DNA of 64,000 bases from Pontixanthobacter rizhaonensis (GTDB lineage: Bacteria; Pseudomonadota; Alphaproteobacteria; Sphingomonadales; Sphingomonadaceae): the NCBI RefSeq assembly GCF_012972675.1, contig NZ_JABCRE010000003.1, positions 186,001-250,000 on the forward strand, given 5' to 3'. The position numbers and the translations under genes are program-made. The notes under the pieces are model-generated. The model was not told the DNA's origin, made no database searches, and was given only the letters and a program-made list of their open reading frames with translations. Position 1 is the stretch's first letter, and each line of letters begins with the position of its first letter. Below are positions 26,522 through 35,346 of the stretch, piece after piece.

Positions 26522-28396
26522 TCAACCGGAGAAACCGACTATTTCATCGACCGTACCTGTGGTTACCGAGTGATAGCCCGGCCGCGCTTTGGCATAGACG
26601 CGCGTCGCAATCGGCTCGCCCCACGCGCCTTGATCCATCAGAGTTTCAAACAGCGGCGCAACAAATTTGCGCCGACCAACATTGACCAGAAATTCTTCTG
26701 CGATTGGTACCACCCGTTCGTTCTGGTTTTCCAGCGCCAGCTCCAACCACAGAAACAATTCCTCATTATTGGTAGAATCGGACAGCTTGAGCGCTTCATC
26801 AAGCGCAGCCAATTCCGCCTCGTTCAACCGGCGCGGTAGGCCCGCCAGAAAACGCTGCCGCTCTGCCGATGTCCAGCCGCCCCAAGCCGCATCATTTAGC
26901 TCGCGGCTATCCGTAAACAGTTTCGCCGCCGCATCGACCTCTGCGAATGCAGCGGGGTCAGGCTTTGCGACATTGCTGGGCAGGCCCGGCTCATAGATCC
27001 ATTCGCGCAGCATCAATGCCTCTGCCTCGGCTTCATCCTTCACCAGATTGGCTTCCATATCAGCCAGCATCATGGCCGATGTCGCAGGCTGGAATGCGTG
27101 ATTGTCAAACCACTGCTCCAGCCACGCATCAAACCGTTCACGCCCGACAATGCTTTCTACAGTCCGCAGGAAATACGCGCCTTTATCATAGATGATCGCG
27201 CTGCCGATGGAATCCAGATTGACGGCCTGATGCAGCGATGTACCCGGCGCATCCATGCCCACTTCCGCCAAGGTTTCTTCAATATTGGCAAAGGCTAATG
27301 CGGCCTCCTGATCGGCCCGTTTCTTACCGTAAATCTCTTCAACGATCCGGTTCTCAAAATAGGATGTGACCCCTTCATTGAGCCAGCTATCAGTCCAATT
27401 GGCATTGGTGACGAGATTGCCGGACCAGCTATGGGCAAGCTCATGCGCGATAAGGCCAGTCAAGCTGCGGTCACCGGCAATGAATGTCGGCGTCAGGAAG
27501 GTCATGACCGGATTTTCCATCCCGCCATAGGGGAAGGCTGGCGGCAGAACGATCATGTCGTACCGGCCCCAACGATACGGGCCATAGAGCTTTTCAGCCG
27601 CGTCAATCATCGCCTCGGTATCAGACAGTTCAGACGCCGCTGCCTCGATCATAGACGGTTCACTCCACACGCCAGAACGCGGGCCGAGCTCCTGAAATAC
27701 AATATCGCCCGCTGCAATCGCGATCAGATAGGGCGGAACCGACTTGTCCATTTCAAACGTGAAAGCGTGCTTGCCTTCGCCGGCAGCCTCCGCGTCTCCG
27801 CCGGAAAGACCAGACATCACAACGGTCAATTCTTCCGGCGCAACGATGCGCGCATCCCATGTCTGACGGATACCGGGGCTGTCCTGTGTCGGTATCCATG
27901 TGCGGTTGAGAGTCGCTTGGCCTTGGCTCAGCAAATAAGGATGTTTCTTGCCCGCAGTTTGATCCGGCGTCAGCCATTGCAGAGCTGCGGCATTGTTTGC
28001 GGAATAGGCAATCGTCACTTGCCGCGCATCACCCATTGTGATGGTCAGCGGGGCACCTTTGCCATCCTGAGCTTCGCCCGTTTCAAAGGGCAGCTCGGCA
28101 CCATCCGCAGCGGTCACCGCGCTGACGACATAACCGTCTTGATCAAGGATTATGGTGTCCGCGCCCTCTGCTGCTTCGATATCCAGGGTGGCGCTGCCCG
28201 ATACGCCCTGCCCTTCAAAATCCAGCTCAAGATCGAGTGACACATGGGTCACCCGTGCAATTTCCGGTTGAGCGAACGTCTGAATGTCCACCGCGTCTTC
28301 TGTTGTCAGAATAGGCGCCACTTGGGACGCATCATTGTCGGGCGCGGCAGTGCAGGCACTGACAAAAAGCAGAACAAAGGCAGCGAGAAAACGCAT
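26522..28396 (-). CDS. M1 family aminopeptidase, LTA4-hydrolase-like lipoprotein
   Basis: 624 residues from the ATG at 28396, which has GGAG upstream and begins a lipoprotein signal (MRFLAAFVLLFVSAC; cysteine about 15). The M1 motifs are complete: exopeptidase GGMENP (about 291), zinc HELAHSW (about 318) and the third ligand in WLNEG (E341). The zinc-site sequence, SWSGNLVTNANWTDSWLNEG, and a helical C-terminal domain resemble leukotriene A4 hydrolase and its bacterial aminopeptidase relatives. It should sit on a membrane facing the periplasm and trim peptides. The frame extends 19 codons further upstream, but that part is not a signal sequence. Confidence 0.92.
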   Translation of the reverse strand: MRFLAAFVLLFVSACTAAPDNDASQVAPILTTEDAVDIQTFAQPEIARVTHVSLDLELDFEGQGVSGSATLDIEAAEGADTIILDQDGYVVSAVTAADGAELPFETGEAQDGKGAPLTITMGDARQVTIAYSANNAAALQWLTPDQTAGKKHPYLLSQGQATLNRTWIPTQDSPGIRQTWDARIVAPEELTVVMSGLSGGDAEAAGEGKHAFTFEMDKSVPPYLIAIAAGDIVFQELGPRSGVWSEPSMIEAAASELSDTEAMIDAAEKLYGPYRWGRYDMIVLPPAFPYGGMENPVMTFLTPTFIAGDRSLTGLIAHELAHSWSGNLVTNANWTDSWLNEGVTSYFENRIVEEIYGKKRADQEAALAFANIEETLAEVGMDAPGTSLHQAVNLDSIGSAIIYDKGAYFLRTVESIVGRERFDAWLEQWFDNHAFQPATSAMMLADMEANLVKDEAEAEALMLREWIYEPGLPSNVAKPDPAAFAEVDAAAKLFTDSRELNDAAWGGWTSAERQRFLAGLPRRLNEAELAALDEALKLSDSTNNEELFLWLELALENQNERVVPIAEEFLVNVGRRKFVAPLFETLMDQGAWGEPIATRVYAKARPGYHSVTTGTVDEIVGFSG

Positions 28397-28449
28397 TGGG
28401 GGCAGCTCCGGATATTGGACGGTTTGGTCGTTAGATATGTGTTGGCGGA

Positions 28450-29271
28450 TCAATCGCCGATGAACAAGTGCCCATCAACCTCGCGCAGTGGCGGCGGGGC
28501 GAGCAGCGCGCCGCAGCGGCCCTTTGCTTCTGCACCGCCATCCAGCGCAAACTGATAGGCGTGCCACGGGCAGGTGATCTGGCCATCGCCGTCGATTGTG
28601 GCTTGATCCAGCGGGCCCAACATATGCGGGCAGACGGCGGAATGTGCGACCCACTGATTGTCATAGTGGCGCACAACGAACCGGCCCTGTTTCATATTGG
28701 CGGGATAGGCAGCGTCCGGATCAAGCTCTGAAACCGGCCCAAGATCAAGCGTGGATGGCAGCGCAGCTTTACCGGCTTTCTTTTCATCAAGCGCGGCCTG
28801 CCGTGCGCCCATCAATGCCGCATCTTCATCATACAGGGTCTGATATTGGGCCTGTAAATATCCCAAAATCATCGCTGATTGTTCTTCGGTTTCCGGTGCT
28901 TGAGGCAGATAAAACCGAACATCGACTTCGATCTGCCGCCCGTCTGGCGTGCCTTTATCTGTGGCTTGGGTATGGATTTGCACGCCTTCGCCCGTGCCTT
29001 TCAAAACAGTCGTTGCCCAATAATGGTTCGGCTTATCGACCAACAATTCCACCACCTGTTCCCCGCCGCCAGCGGCAGGCGGTAAAGTGGTCCGGCACCG
29101 CCAGCCCCAGTCACCTTCATCGATCAAGTCAATGGAGGCAAATGACGTCGGGTGAACAAACGGAAGATGCTCCCAATCATAGGCATTTTCCATCATCCGG
29201 CTAAGGCTAACCGGAATATCGCGGACATAATTTCCAAGGTAATGGAGGCCGGAGGTGTTGTGTGTGGTCAC
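28450..29271 (-). CDS. Rieske oxygenase with reversed domain order
   Basis: Numbering is from the longer TTG start at 29277 (275 residues); the preferred GTG at 29271 overlaps the hemF stop as GTGA. The Rieske [2Fe-2S] site is C-terminal: CPHMLGPL (C216, H218) and CPWHAY (C236, H239), the standard CxH-x17-CxxH spacing. The mononuclear iron triad is N-terminal: NAYDWEHLPFVHP gives N31, D34, H37 and H42, matching the NxxDxxHxxxxH motif of ring-hydroxylating oxygenase alpha subunits. Normal alpha subunits have the Rieske domain first. The substrate is unknown; coupling to hemF hints at tetrapyrrole chemistry, but this is speculative. Confidence 0.78.
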   Translation of the reverse strand: MTTHNTSGLHYLGNYVRDIPVSLSRMMENAYDWEHLPFVHPTSFASIDLIDEGDWGWRCRTTLPPAAGGGEQVVELLVDKPNHYWATTVLKGTGEGVQIHTQATDKGTPDGRQIEVDVRFYLPQAPETEEQSAMILGYLQAQYQTLYDEDAALMGARQAALDEKKAGKAALPSTLDLGPVSELDPDAAYPANMKQGRFVVRHYDNQWVAHSAVCPHMLGPLDQATIDGDGQITCPWHAYQFALDGGAEAKGRCGALLAPPPLREVDGHLFIGD

Positions 29272-30149
29272 GTCCAAACAGCTTCAGGCGGCAGGCTCAT
29301 CAAAATAGCGTCAATGTTGCCGCCCGTTTTCAGGCCGAACAATGTCCCCCGGTCATAGACCAGATTGAACTCCGCATATCGGCCTCGCCATTGCAGCTGG
29401 GCCAGTTTGTCGGCATCTGAAAACTCCATCTCCATCCTGCGGCGCACGAGTTTTGGGTAGACATCCAAAAACGTCTTCCCGACATCTTGGGTAAAGGCGA
29501 AATTGCGGTCAAACGCCGCGTCGTCATCCGATTCCAAGTGGTCGTAGAAAATACCGCCGACCCCGCGATGGCAGTTTCTGTGCGGGATGTAGAAATAGTC
29601 ATCCGCCCATTTCTTGAACTTCTCGTAATAGGTCGGATTATGCGCCGCGCAGGCCGCACGGAAAGCGGCATGGAATTCTTCGGTGTCCTCGTCATAGGGG
29701 ATCGGCGGGTTCAGATCAGCGCCGCCGCCGAACCATGCCTTCCCGGTGGTCAAAAAACGCGTGTTCATATGCACAGCGGGGACGTGCGGGTTCGCCATAT
29801 GCGCGACCAGGCTAATGCCCGTGGCGGTAAAGCCAGGGTTTTCAGCGCTTGCTCCGTTTACGCTCGCGGCGAATTCGGGCGAAAAATTACCCCGGACAGT
29901 GGAGACGTTCACACCGACTTTCTCGAACACTTTCCCCTTCATCAGGCCTTGCACACCGCCGCCGGGATCGGGATTGCCCTCTTCTTCCCTCTGCCACGGA
30001 GTGAACGCGAAACTGGCATCGCTGCCCGCCTCCCGCTCAATCGCCTCAAAAGCATTGCAGATATCTGTCCGCAGCGTTTCGAACCAGTCTTTGGCACGGG
30101 CGGTGTTCGCGGCATTATTGGCGGCTAGGTTGTTGGCAATATCACTCAT
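29268..30149 (-). CDS. hemF: Oxygen-dependent coproporphyrinogen III oxidase
   Basis: 293 residues from the ATG at 30149. Strong family blocks include FSPEFAASVNG, NPHVPAVHMNTRFL, WFGGGADLNPPIPYDEDTEEFHAA, HRNCHRGVGGIFYDHL and FNLVYDRGTLFGLKTGGNIDAILMSLPP. It converts coproporphyrinogen III to protoporphyrinogen IX with O2 in haem synthesis. The frame continues upstream for 94 codons but that overlaps pdeM on the other strand and is not conserved-looking. The Rieske gene follows with a four-base overlap, so the two are probably one transcript. Confidence 0.96.
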   Translation of the reverse strand: MSDIANNLAANNAANTARAKDWFETLRTDICNAFEAIEREAGSDASFAFTPWQREEEGNPDPGGGVQGLMKGKVFEKVGVNVSTVRGNFSPEFAASVNGASAENPGFTATGISLVAHMANPHVPAVHMNTRFLTTGKAWFGGGADLNPPIPYDEDTEEFHAAFRAACAAHNPTYYEKFKKWADDYFYIPHRNCHRGVGGIFYDHLESDDDAAFDRNFAFTQDVGKTFLDVYPKLVRRRMEMEFSDADKLAQLQWRGRYAEFNLVYDRGTLFGLKTGGNIDAILMSLPPEAVWT

Positions 30150-30194
30150 GCGAACTGGCTTGCCATTATCGGTTCGCTGCGGCAAGTGAAGTGA

Positions 30195-30899
30195 ATGGTT
30201 CCCCTTTCGTTCGCCCATCATGAATTCGCGCTGACACAGTCGGGTGCGCTCTATTGGCCGAGCGAATCCGCCCTTCTGGTGGCTGATCTTCATTTGGAGA
30301 AAGCCAGTTTCTTTGCCCAGCACGGCCAGATGATCCCGCCCTATGACAGCCGCGAGACACTGGAACGCGTTGCTACCGCGATTCGCGAAACGGGCGCGCG
30401 TCGGGTTATCACGCTGGGCGATAATTTTCATGACAGTGAAGGATCAATCCGGCTGGAGGATCACGCCGCAGGGATGCTGGCGGCGCTGACCCGCGCCGTG
30501 GATTGGGTCTGGATCACCGGCAACCACGACACTGGCTCGGACTGGCCGCATATGGAAACCCGCACCGGCGGCTCCATTGCAGAAGAGCTGGAGCTGGGCG
30601 GAATGATTCTGCGGCACGAAGCCCAACCCGGCGAGACCCGGCCTGAAATGTCGGGCCATTTCCACCCCCGCCTGCGCGTCAATATCCGCAAACGGAGCAT
30701 CCGCAGGCCATGCGCGGTCGTCAGCACCGGGAAAACCGGCGGGCGGATGATACTGCCGGCTTTCGGAACATTTACCGGCGGTATGGATGCGGCAGACCCT
30801 GCCATTTTACGCGCATTACAGCCAGCGGACCGGATCGATGCGGTGCTGCCGGTGGGCGGGAAGCTGGCGCAGTTTCCGCTCTGGAAACACGCAGCGTAG
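30195..30899 (+). CDS. pdeM: Ligase-associated DNA repair endonuclease PdeM
   Basis: 234 residues with all calcineurin-type metallophosphatase motifs: DLHLEK (31-36), GDNFHD (75-80), GNHD (109-112) and GHFHP (about 153), binding two metal ions. The pattern matches the PdeM family that is usually found with the LHR helicase-like and ligase D-like repair genes; those partners are not in the window. The ATG at 30195 is close to, and divergent from, hemF. A generic metallophosphoesterase is the alternative. Confidence 0.85.
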   Translation: MVPLSFAHHEFALTQSGALYWPSESALLVADLHLEKASFFAQHGQMIPPYDSRETLERVATAIRETGARRVITLGDNFHDSEGSIRLEDHAAGMLAALTRAVDWVWITGNHDTGSDWPHMETRTGGSIAEELELGGMILRHEAQPGETRPEMSGHFHPRLRVNIRKRSIRRPCAVVSTGKTGGRMILPAFGTFTGGMDAADPAILRALQPADRIDAVLPVGGKLAQFPLWKHAA

Positions 30900-31013
30900 C
30901 GCCAGAGTCACTTTGAATACACACACGCCAATATTCCGCCATTCCCCCCTAGCGCATCACCGGTTTACGCCCTAAGTACGGCGTATCAATTTAGTGATTC
31001 AGGAGAACACCCC

Positions 31014-31556
31014 ATAGCCCGTCCACCTCGGCGCATGAACACCCCGCCCACCAAGAGCGGTCCGCGCTACGATAATTTCATCCAAAGCGATAAAGTTCGC
31101 GTAATCGACGACCAAGGTGAAAACCTCGGCGTTATGTACACTAACGAAGCGATTGAGCAGGCCGCAGAAGTCGGCCTTAATCTCGTTGAGGTCTCCCCTA
31201 ACGCAGACCCGCCAGTGTGTAAGTTTCTCGATGTCGGCAAACACCGGTTTGAAGCGCAGAAGAAAGCCAATCTGGCGCGCAAGAGCCAGAAAACGCAAGA
31301 CATCAAAGAAGTCAAAATGCGCCCCAACATCGACACGCATGATTATGATGTGAAGATGCGTAACGTTTTCAAGTTCATCGACAATGGTGACAAGGTGAAA
31401 CTGACTTTGCGCTTCCGTGGCCGTGAAATGGCGCACCAGGAATTGGGCATGAACCTGCTCAAGCGGGTGCAGGATGATACCGTCGAAGTGGCTAAGGTTG
31501 AAGCATTCCCGCGCTTGGAAGGGCGCCAGATGCTGATGGTACTGTCACCGAAGTAA
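31014..31556 (+). CDS. infC: Translation initiation factor IF-3 with probable AUA start
   Basis: Initiation factor IF-3: N-domain (VRVIDDQGENLGVMYTNEAIEQAAEVGLNLVEVSPNADPPVCKFLDVGK), linker KKSQKTQDIKE-type region, and C-domain (MRPNIDTHDYDVKMRNVFKFIDNGDKVKLTLRFRGREM). An ATG at 31035 would give 173 residues, but no ribosome site precedes it. Instead AGGAG at 31001-31005 lies eight bases before an in-frame ATA at 31014 (reading ARPPRR after it). Noncanonical starts are how infC is autoregulated in other bacteria, since IF-3 rejects non-AUG starts. A terminator follows the stop. No rpmI or rplT is visible here. Confidence 0.93.
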   Translation: MARPPRRMNTPPTKSGPRYDNFIQSDKVRVIDDQGENLGVMYTNEAIEQAAEVGLNLVEVSPNADPPVCKFLDVGKHRFEAQKKANLARKSQKTQDIKEVKMRPNIDTHDYDVKMRNVFKFIDNGDKVKLTLRFRGREMAHQELGMNLLKRVQDDTVEVAKVEAFPRLEGRQMLMVLSPK

Positions 31557-31579
31557 CCTTTGCAAATATACCAGATCAG

Positions 31580-31608
31580 AAGGGCGCGCAGCAATGTGCG
31601 CCCTTTTT
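31580..31608 (+). terminator. Rho-independent terminator of infC
   Basis: GGGCGC (31582-31587) pairs with GCGCCC (31598-31603), extended by flanking A/T pairs and followed by TTTTT, starting about 25 bases after the infC stop. Confidence 0.85.
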
Positions 31609-31642
31609 GTTGGTTGCTTGGCTTCGGAAGATCAACGGCTGT

Positions 31643-33034
31643 TTACAGTATCTGCCCCAACAGGCTGACGGAGAAACTGGGTTTGCTGCCGGCTTGGTTG
31701 GGGCTCATTGCGCCGGTTGGGCGAAACCGGACATGCGTGACACTGGCATCGACCGGGCTTGCCGGGATATAAGAATAATCCGTGCCGTCGACCGAAAATT
31801 CCACACTGTCAGTCGTGCTGGCCGGCCCTCCGTAAGTAAAACTAAGCCCCGATGAAACCGGCCCGTCAGTAAACACGAATGCGCCTGCACCGCTCGTCAC
31901 CAACGCAACCTCCGCAGGGAAAAGATCGGTTATCACCAATGTCGAGGTGTCCACTTCCTGCCCTTGGTTTTCAACCTCCACATTATAGCGAACAATCGAA
32001 CCGGGGATCGCAAAGTTAGACGAGCTGGAAGCATCAATCACGCTGGACTTGGTCGTGACCAGATCAATCACACAGCTTTCCGCCGTACCAACCGAAACTG
32101 TGGCTGTTTCCGCCACGCATTGCGAGGCACGCAGATCGAAATTGCTCGAGGACAGGTCTTGCCAGGCCCCGCCAGGAGCCCGCGCTTGAAACCCAACCGG
32201 TCCATCGCAGCAATCTTCAAAACCCAATGCCTCATACCGGTGCCAGCCCGCTGGAAGAGTGATGCTGCCTTCCAATGTCTCCCCGGTATTGGCGTAGTTA
32301 CCCGCCCACCAGAGGTTGTCATTCCACTGTTCTTCCAATTCCTGGCCCGCAACATACAGGTGCCCGCCGCGCCCGAAATCACCGCCATAGCGAAATTCCC
32401 AAAGGCCAGCTGTCGCAGGGGTTACATTGAGCACGGCGCTTACGCACCATCCGAAATTAGAATTGGATCCCCCAAGCGAACGGTTATTTAGGCCAGTGAC
32501 AGATGGGCGCACGCTGTTGTCCACGTCCACCGCAGCAGATTGGAAGAACGACAATGCGGTCGCAGGGCTTGTTGGATTCGCGCTTGAGATCTTACTGTGC
32601 AGCCGGACACCGACATTGGGGAAAACTGCACTGGCAGTTTCTGCCGAACCAATCGCCGTATCCCCGATGTAAATATAAACGAGTTCAGAGGTGCCGCTGG
32701 GTATGGTCGGTAAACGAACATAAATTGTCGCACTGCGCGTGGCCCCGTCCCAACCCGTGACGACAAAATCGACAGGCGTCAGATCATTGGCGCGGAAAAC
32801 CCGAACATCGTTCCCAGCAGCTGTGAAAGCATAGCTCGCCGGGAAATTGGCATCGACCAAATCTATCCTAGTCTCTGATGTATGGCCTCCACCCGTTGCG
32901 GTGATGGTCACAGGAATACGGTGCCGGTGGCTGCAGCTTTGCACCGGCCATTCCGCAAAGGCCGTGCCGGGTGAGAATGCCAGACAAGCAAGTGCTGCCG
33001 TAACAGCAACAAGTACTTGCATCACAAGCCGCAC
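31643..33034 (-). CDS. Secreted DUF2341/DUF11-like repeat protein
   Basis: 463 residues from a GTG at 33034 with AAGGAG eight bases upstream. A clear signal peptide follows (VLVAVTAALACLAFSPGTAFA). The N-terminal half (about 30-140) resembles DUF2341 beta-sandwich domains (RIPVTITATGG..VRVFRAND..LVYIYIGD). The middle contains FEDCCDGPVGFQAR, a CCxG motif seen in a class of secreted glycine/cysteine proteins. The C-terminal part looks like a DUF11-type domain (VRYNVEVENQGQEVDTSTLVITDLFP). It has no membrane anchor or sorting tail that I can see. Function is unknown; an adhesive or surface role would fit. It converges on infC. Confidence 0.65.
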   Translation of the reverse strand: MRLVMQVLVAVTAALACLAFSPGTAFAEWPVQSCSHRHRIPVTITATGGGHTSETRIDLVDANFPASYAFTAAGNDVRVFRANDLTPVDFVVTGWDGATRSATIYVRLPTIPSGTSELVYIYIGDTAIGSAETASAVFPNVGVRLHSKISSANPTSPATALSFFQSAAVDVDNSVRPSVTGLNNRSLGGSNSNFGWCVSAVLNVTPATAGLWEFRYGGDFGRGGHLYVAGQELEEQWNDNLWWAGNYANTGETLEGSITLPAGWHRYEALGFEDCCDGPVGFQARAPGGAWQDLSSSNFDLRASQCVAETATVSVGTAESCVIDLVTTKSSVIDASSSSNFAIPGSIVRYNVEVENQGQEVDTSTLVITDLFPAEVALVTSGAGAFVFTDGPVSSGLSFTYGGPASTTDSVEFSVDGTDYSYIPASPVDASVTHVRFRPTGAMSPNQAGSKPSFSVSLLGQIL

Positions 33035-33173
33035 AATCCCCGCTCCTTGTCTCAGGCCGACATGTATAAAACAGGCTGCTTGTGAATAACAAGTCATCGC
33101 CTTTGCCAAAACACTGCATATACAGCGGCCTTACAGTAACTTACGATACTGAACGGGAACAGGGGACTTCTGA

Positions 33174-34598
33174 ATGAGCGCGCAAAGGGTAGGATTCGTA
33201 GTCGGGCTGGCTGCCTTCTTGATTACTGTTGTTACACCTGCGCCTGCATCCATGCCGCCAGAAGCATGGCTGGTCGCCGGTTTGGTCGTCTGGATGGCCG
33301 CATGGTGGATGACCGAGGCAATCCCGCTCACCGCCACGGCACTTCTCCCCTTTATTGTACTGCCTTTTGCCAGGGTGATGACCGCCAAAGAAACCGCGAG
33401 CGCTTATTATGCGCCCATCCTGTTCCTGATACTGGGCGGCGCCTTCATTGCACTCGCTATTGAGCGGACGGGGCTGCACCGGCGGCTGTCTCTGGCGATT
33501 CTGAAGACCGTCGGCACCGGGGGTGCAACGAGACATGGCGGGGCCAGACTGCTTCTCGCCTTCATGGTCAGTGCGGCTATTCTGTCGATGCTCATCTCCA
33601 ACACATCCACTTCGCTCATCATGATGCCTATGGCGCTTGCTGTGTTGGCAGGAGGGGGGCTGGTCGCAGACGACAAGGAAGGTCTAGCCGGAGCACTGCC
33701 CATGGGAATCGCCTTTGCCGCGACTATTGGCGGGCTTGGCACAATAGTGGGATCGCCCACCAATGGCATTGCAGTTGCGCTGCTGGATTCGCTTATCGGG
33801 GTGCAAATCAGCTTTGCCGAATGGGCACTTTACGGCATTCCTATCGTGATCATTGGCGTACCGATTGCCGCGCTCATCATCGCGAAGGCCCAGAAAGTGG
33901 TCGATCATCCTTTTGATGTGGTGGCCGCCCGCAATTCGATCGAAACGCAAAGTGAATGGACCGCGCCAGAACGGCGGTTGGTCCCGCTTATTGCCATCAC
34001 CTTCGGCCTTTGGATGACCGCACCGCTGCTCAAGCCTTATCTACCGGCAGGGTCGCTGACTGACGGCACGATTGCCATCGCGGCAAGTCTGTTATTATTC
34101 ATCTTGCCCGATGGCACCGGCCGTAAGCTGTTGTCCTGGCAAGAAGCGGACCGCGCGCCGTGGGGCGTCATCATGATGTTCGGCGGCGGGTTGGCATTGG
34201 CAACCGGAATGGGTGCGTCTGGCCTTGCTGAATGGCTGGGCGATGCATTACTGCCACTATCGGCTGTTCCGCTCGTGATCGCGGCGCTGGCACTGGTTGC
34301 AATGGTTATCCTGATCACAGAATTCGCCAGCAATGTCGCCACGGCCAGTGCAATCATCCCCGTTGTTGCCAGCCTGACAGTGGCGATGGGGGTCGATCCG
34401 ATACTCCTCGCCATGCCCGCCGCTTTGGCTGCCAGCTGGGGCTTTATGCTGCCCGCCGGAACCGGTCCCAATGCCATTGCTTGGGCAACCGGCCGGATCA
34501 AATTGCAGCGCATGGTCGGCGCGGGGCTGGTGCTCGACCTGATCGGCGTATTCTTGATTGTGGCTGCGGTTTGGGGAATGGCGGCGTTGATCGCCTGA
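33174..34598 (+). CDS. DASS/SLC13 family anion transporter
   Basis: 474 residues with about eleven to twelve hydrophobic segments. Family landmarks are WWMTEAIPLTATALLPFIVLP near residue 44, SMLISNTSTSLIMMPMALAVL near 135 (SNT motif of the sodium/substrate site), and ATIGGLGTIVGSPTNGIAVALL near 180; the second repeat carries ITEFASNVATASAIIPVVASL near 385. These proteins use a sodium gradient to import dicarboxylates, citrate or sulfate; the exact anion is not readable. It is divergent from the secreted protein and converges on the endonuclease gene. Confidence 0.92.
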   Translation: MSAQRVGFVVGLAAFLITVVTPAPASMPPEAWLVAGLVVWMAAWWMTEAIPLTATALLPFIVLPFARVMTAKETASAYYAPILFLILGGAFIALAIERTGLHRRLSLAILKTVGTGGATRHGGARLLLAFMVSAAILSMLISNTSTSLIMMPMALAVLAGGGLVADDKEGLAGALPMGIAFAATIGGLGTIVGSPTNGIAVALLDSLIGVQISFAEWALYGIPIVIIGVPIAALIIAKAQKVVDHPFDVVAARNSIETQSEWTAPERRLVPLIAITFGLWMTAPLLKPYLPAGSLTDGTIAIAASLLLFILPDGTGRKLLSWQEADRAPWGVIMMFGGGLALATGMGASGLAEWLGDALLPLSAVPLVIAALALVAMVILITEFASNVATASAIIPVVASLTVAMGVDPILLAMPAALAASWGFMLPAGTGPNAIAWATGRIKLQRMVGAGLVLDLIGVFLIVAAVWGMAALIA

Positions 34599-34608
34599 CC
34601 CGCCGCCC

Positions 34609-35346
34609 TTACCACATCTTGGCGACCTTCCCTTTCTGATCATGTAAGTCGCCGCCGCTAATCCGGTCCCAGAACCGTCCGCCAACGATCTGTTCCATGT
34701 CATACGTATTGACGAGATAATCCTCGATCTCACCGTCCAAACGTTCGTTCTTCATCTCGAACGTATACAGGTCCAGCTGACCCCGCTTATTTTCGGTGAG
34801 TACGCTTTTCACAAATGCATGGGGGATCGGCACGTCGATACCGAAATATTTGGAATCTGCACCGATGGTTTCGACCGCCTTGCCGAAATAGAAAATCGGG
34901 CAGGTCAGAACATAAGTCTCCAAAATACTGTCTTTGGCATCCAATTTGCGAATTTCTTCCTCCAGCTGCCGCCAAATTCTGCGGTTCAAATCCGGATGCT
35001 GGGGGGACATGTTTGATAGCAAGAACGTCTCGCTATTCTGGATATTTTGCAGGTCTTGATTGGCGCTGGCTACCAAGTGTCCGCGATCATATCCGCTGCC
35101 TTTATAGGCGCGTAAACCAGCCCTGAACCGGCGGGGAATTCGGGTATCCGCCCGGAAGTTATTGAGCCGCTCAACATCGGGAAGATCAGCCACCAATTCC
35201 CGGTTGCGATTAACAATTTCCAAGGCCCATTTTGCCTGCCGGAAATACCACGAATATCCGATAGAAGAATATCGCCCCGTCAAAATCTCGTCGCATTTTG
35301 GCGCGCCATAGCGAAGTTCCGGTTGTATCTGAAAAGGGTCATTCAT
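34609..35346 (-). CDS. DNA/RNA non-specific endonuclease (NUC1-like)
   Basis: 245 residues from the ATG at 35346, chosen because AGGAG lies six bases upstream; the ATG two codons earlier touches it. The beta-beta-alpha metal motif is intact: GSGYDRGHLVASANQDLQN (about residues 84-102) with the catalytic histidine in DRGH, followed by SNMSPQHPDLNRRIWRQLE, which supplies the metal-binding asparagine. The N-terminus (MNDPFQIQPELRYG) is not a signal peptide, although most family members are secreted or periplasmic. No immunity protein is adjacent. Confidence 0.88.
   Translation of the reverse strand: MNDPFQIQPELRYGAPKCDEILTGRYSSIGYSWYFRQAKWALEIVNRNRELVADLPDVERLNNFRADTRIPRRFRAGLRAYKGSGYDRGHLVASANQDLQNIQNSETFLLSNMSPQHPDLNRRIWRQLEEEIRKLDAKDSILETYVLTCPIFYFGKAVETIGADSKYFGIDVPIPHAFVKSVLTENKRGQLDLYTFEMKNERLDGEIEDYLVNTYDMEQIVGGRFWDRISGGDLHDQKGKVAKMW

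Noticed and set aside
27431-28240. 269-residue plus-strand frame opposite the aminopeptidase
   Set aside because: Antisense shadow of a gene with intact M1 motifs.
30150-30431. Upstream extension of hemF frame on the minus strand
   Set aside because: It overlaps pdeM on the other strand, adds 94 residues not found in the enzyme family, and the ATG at 30149 gives normal length.
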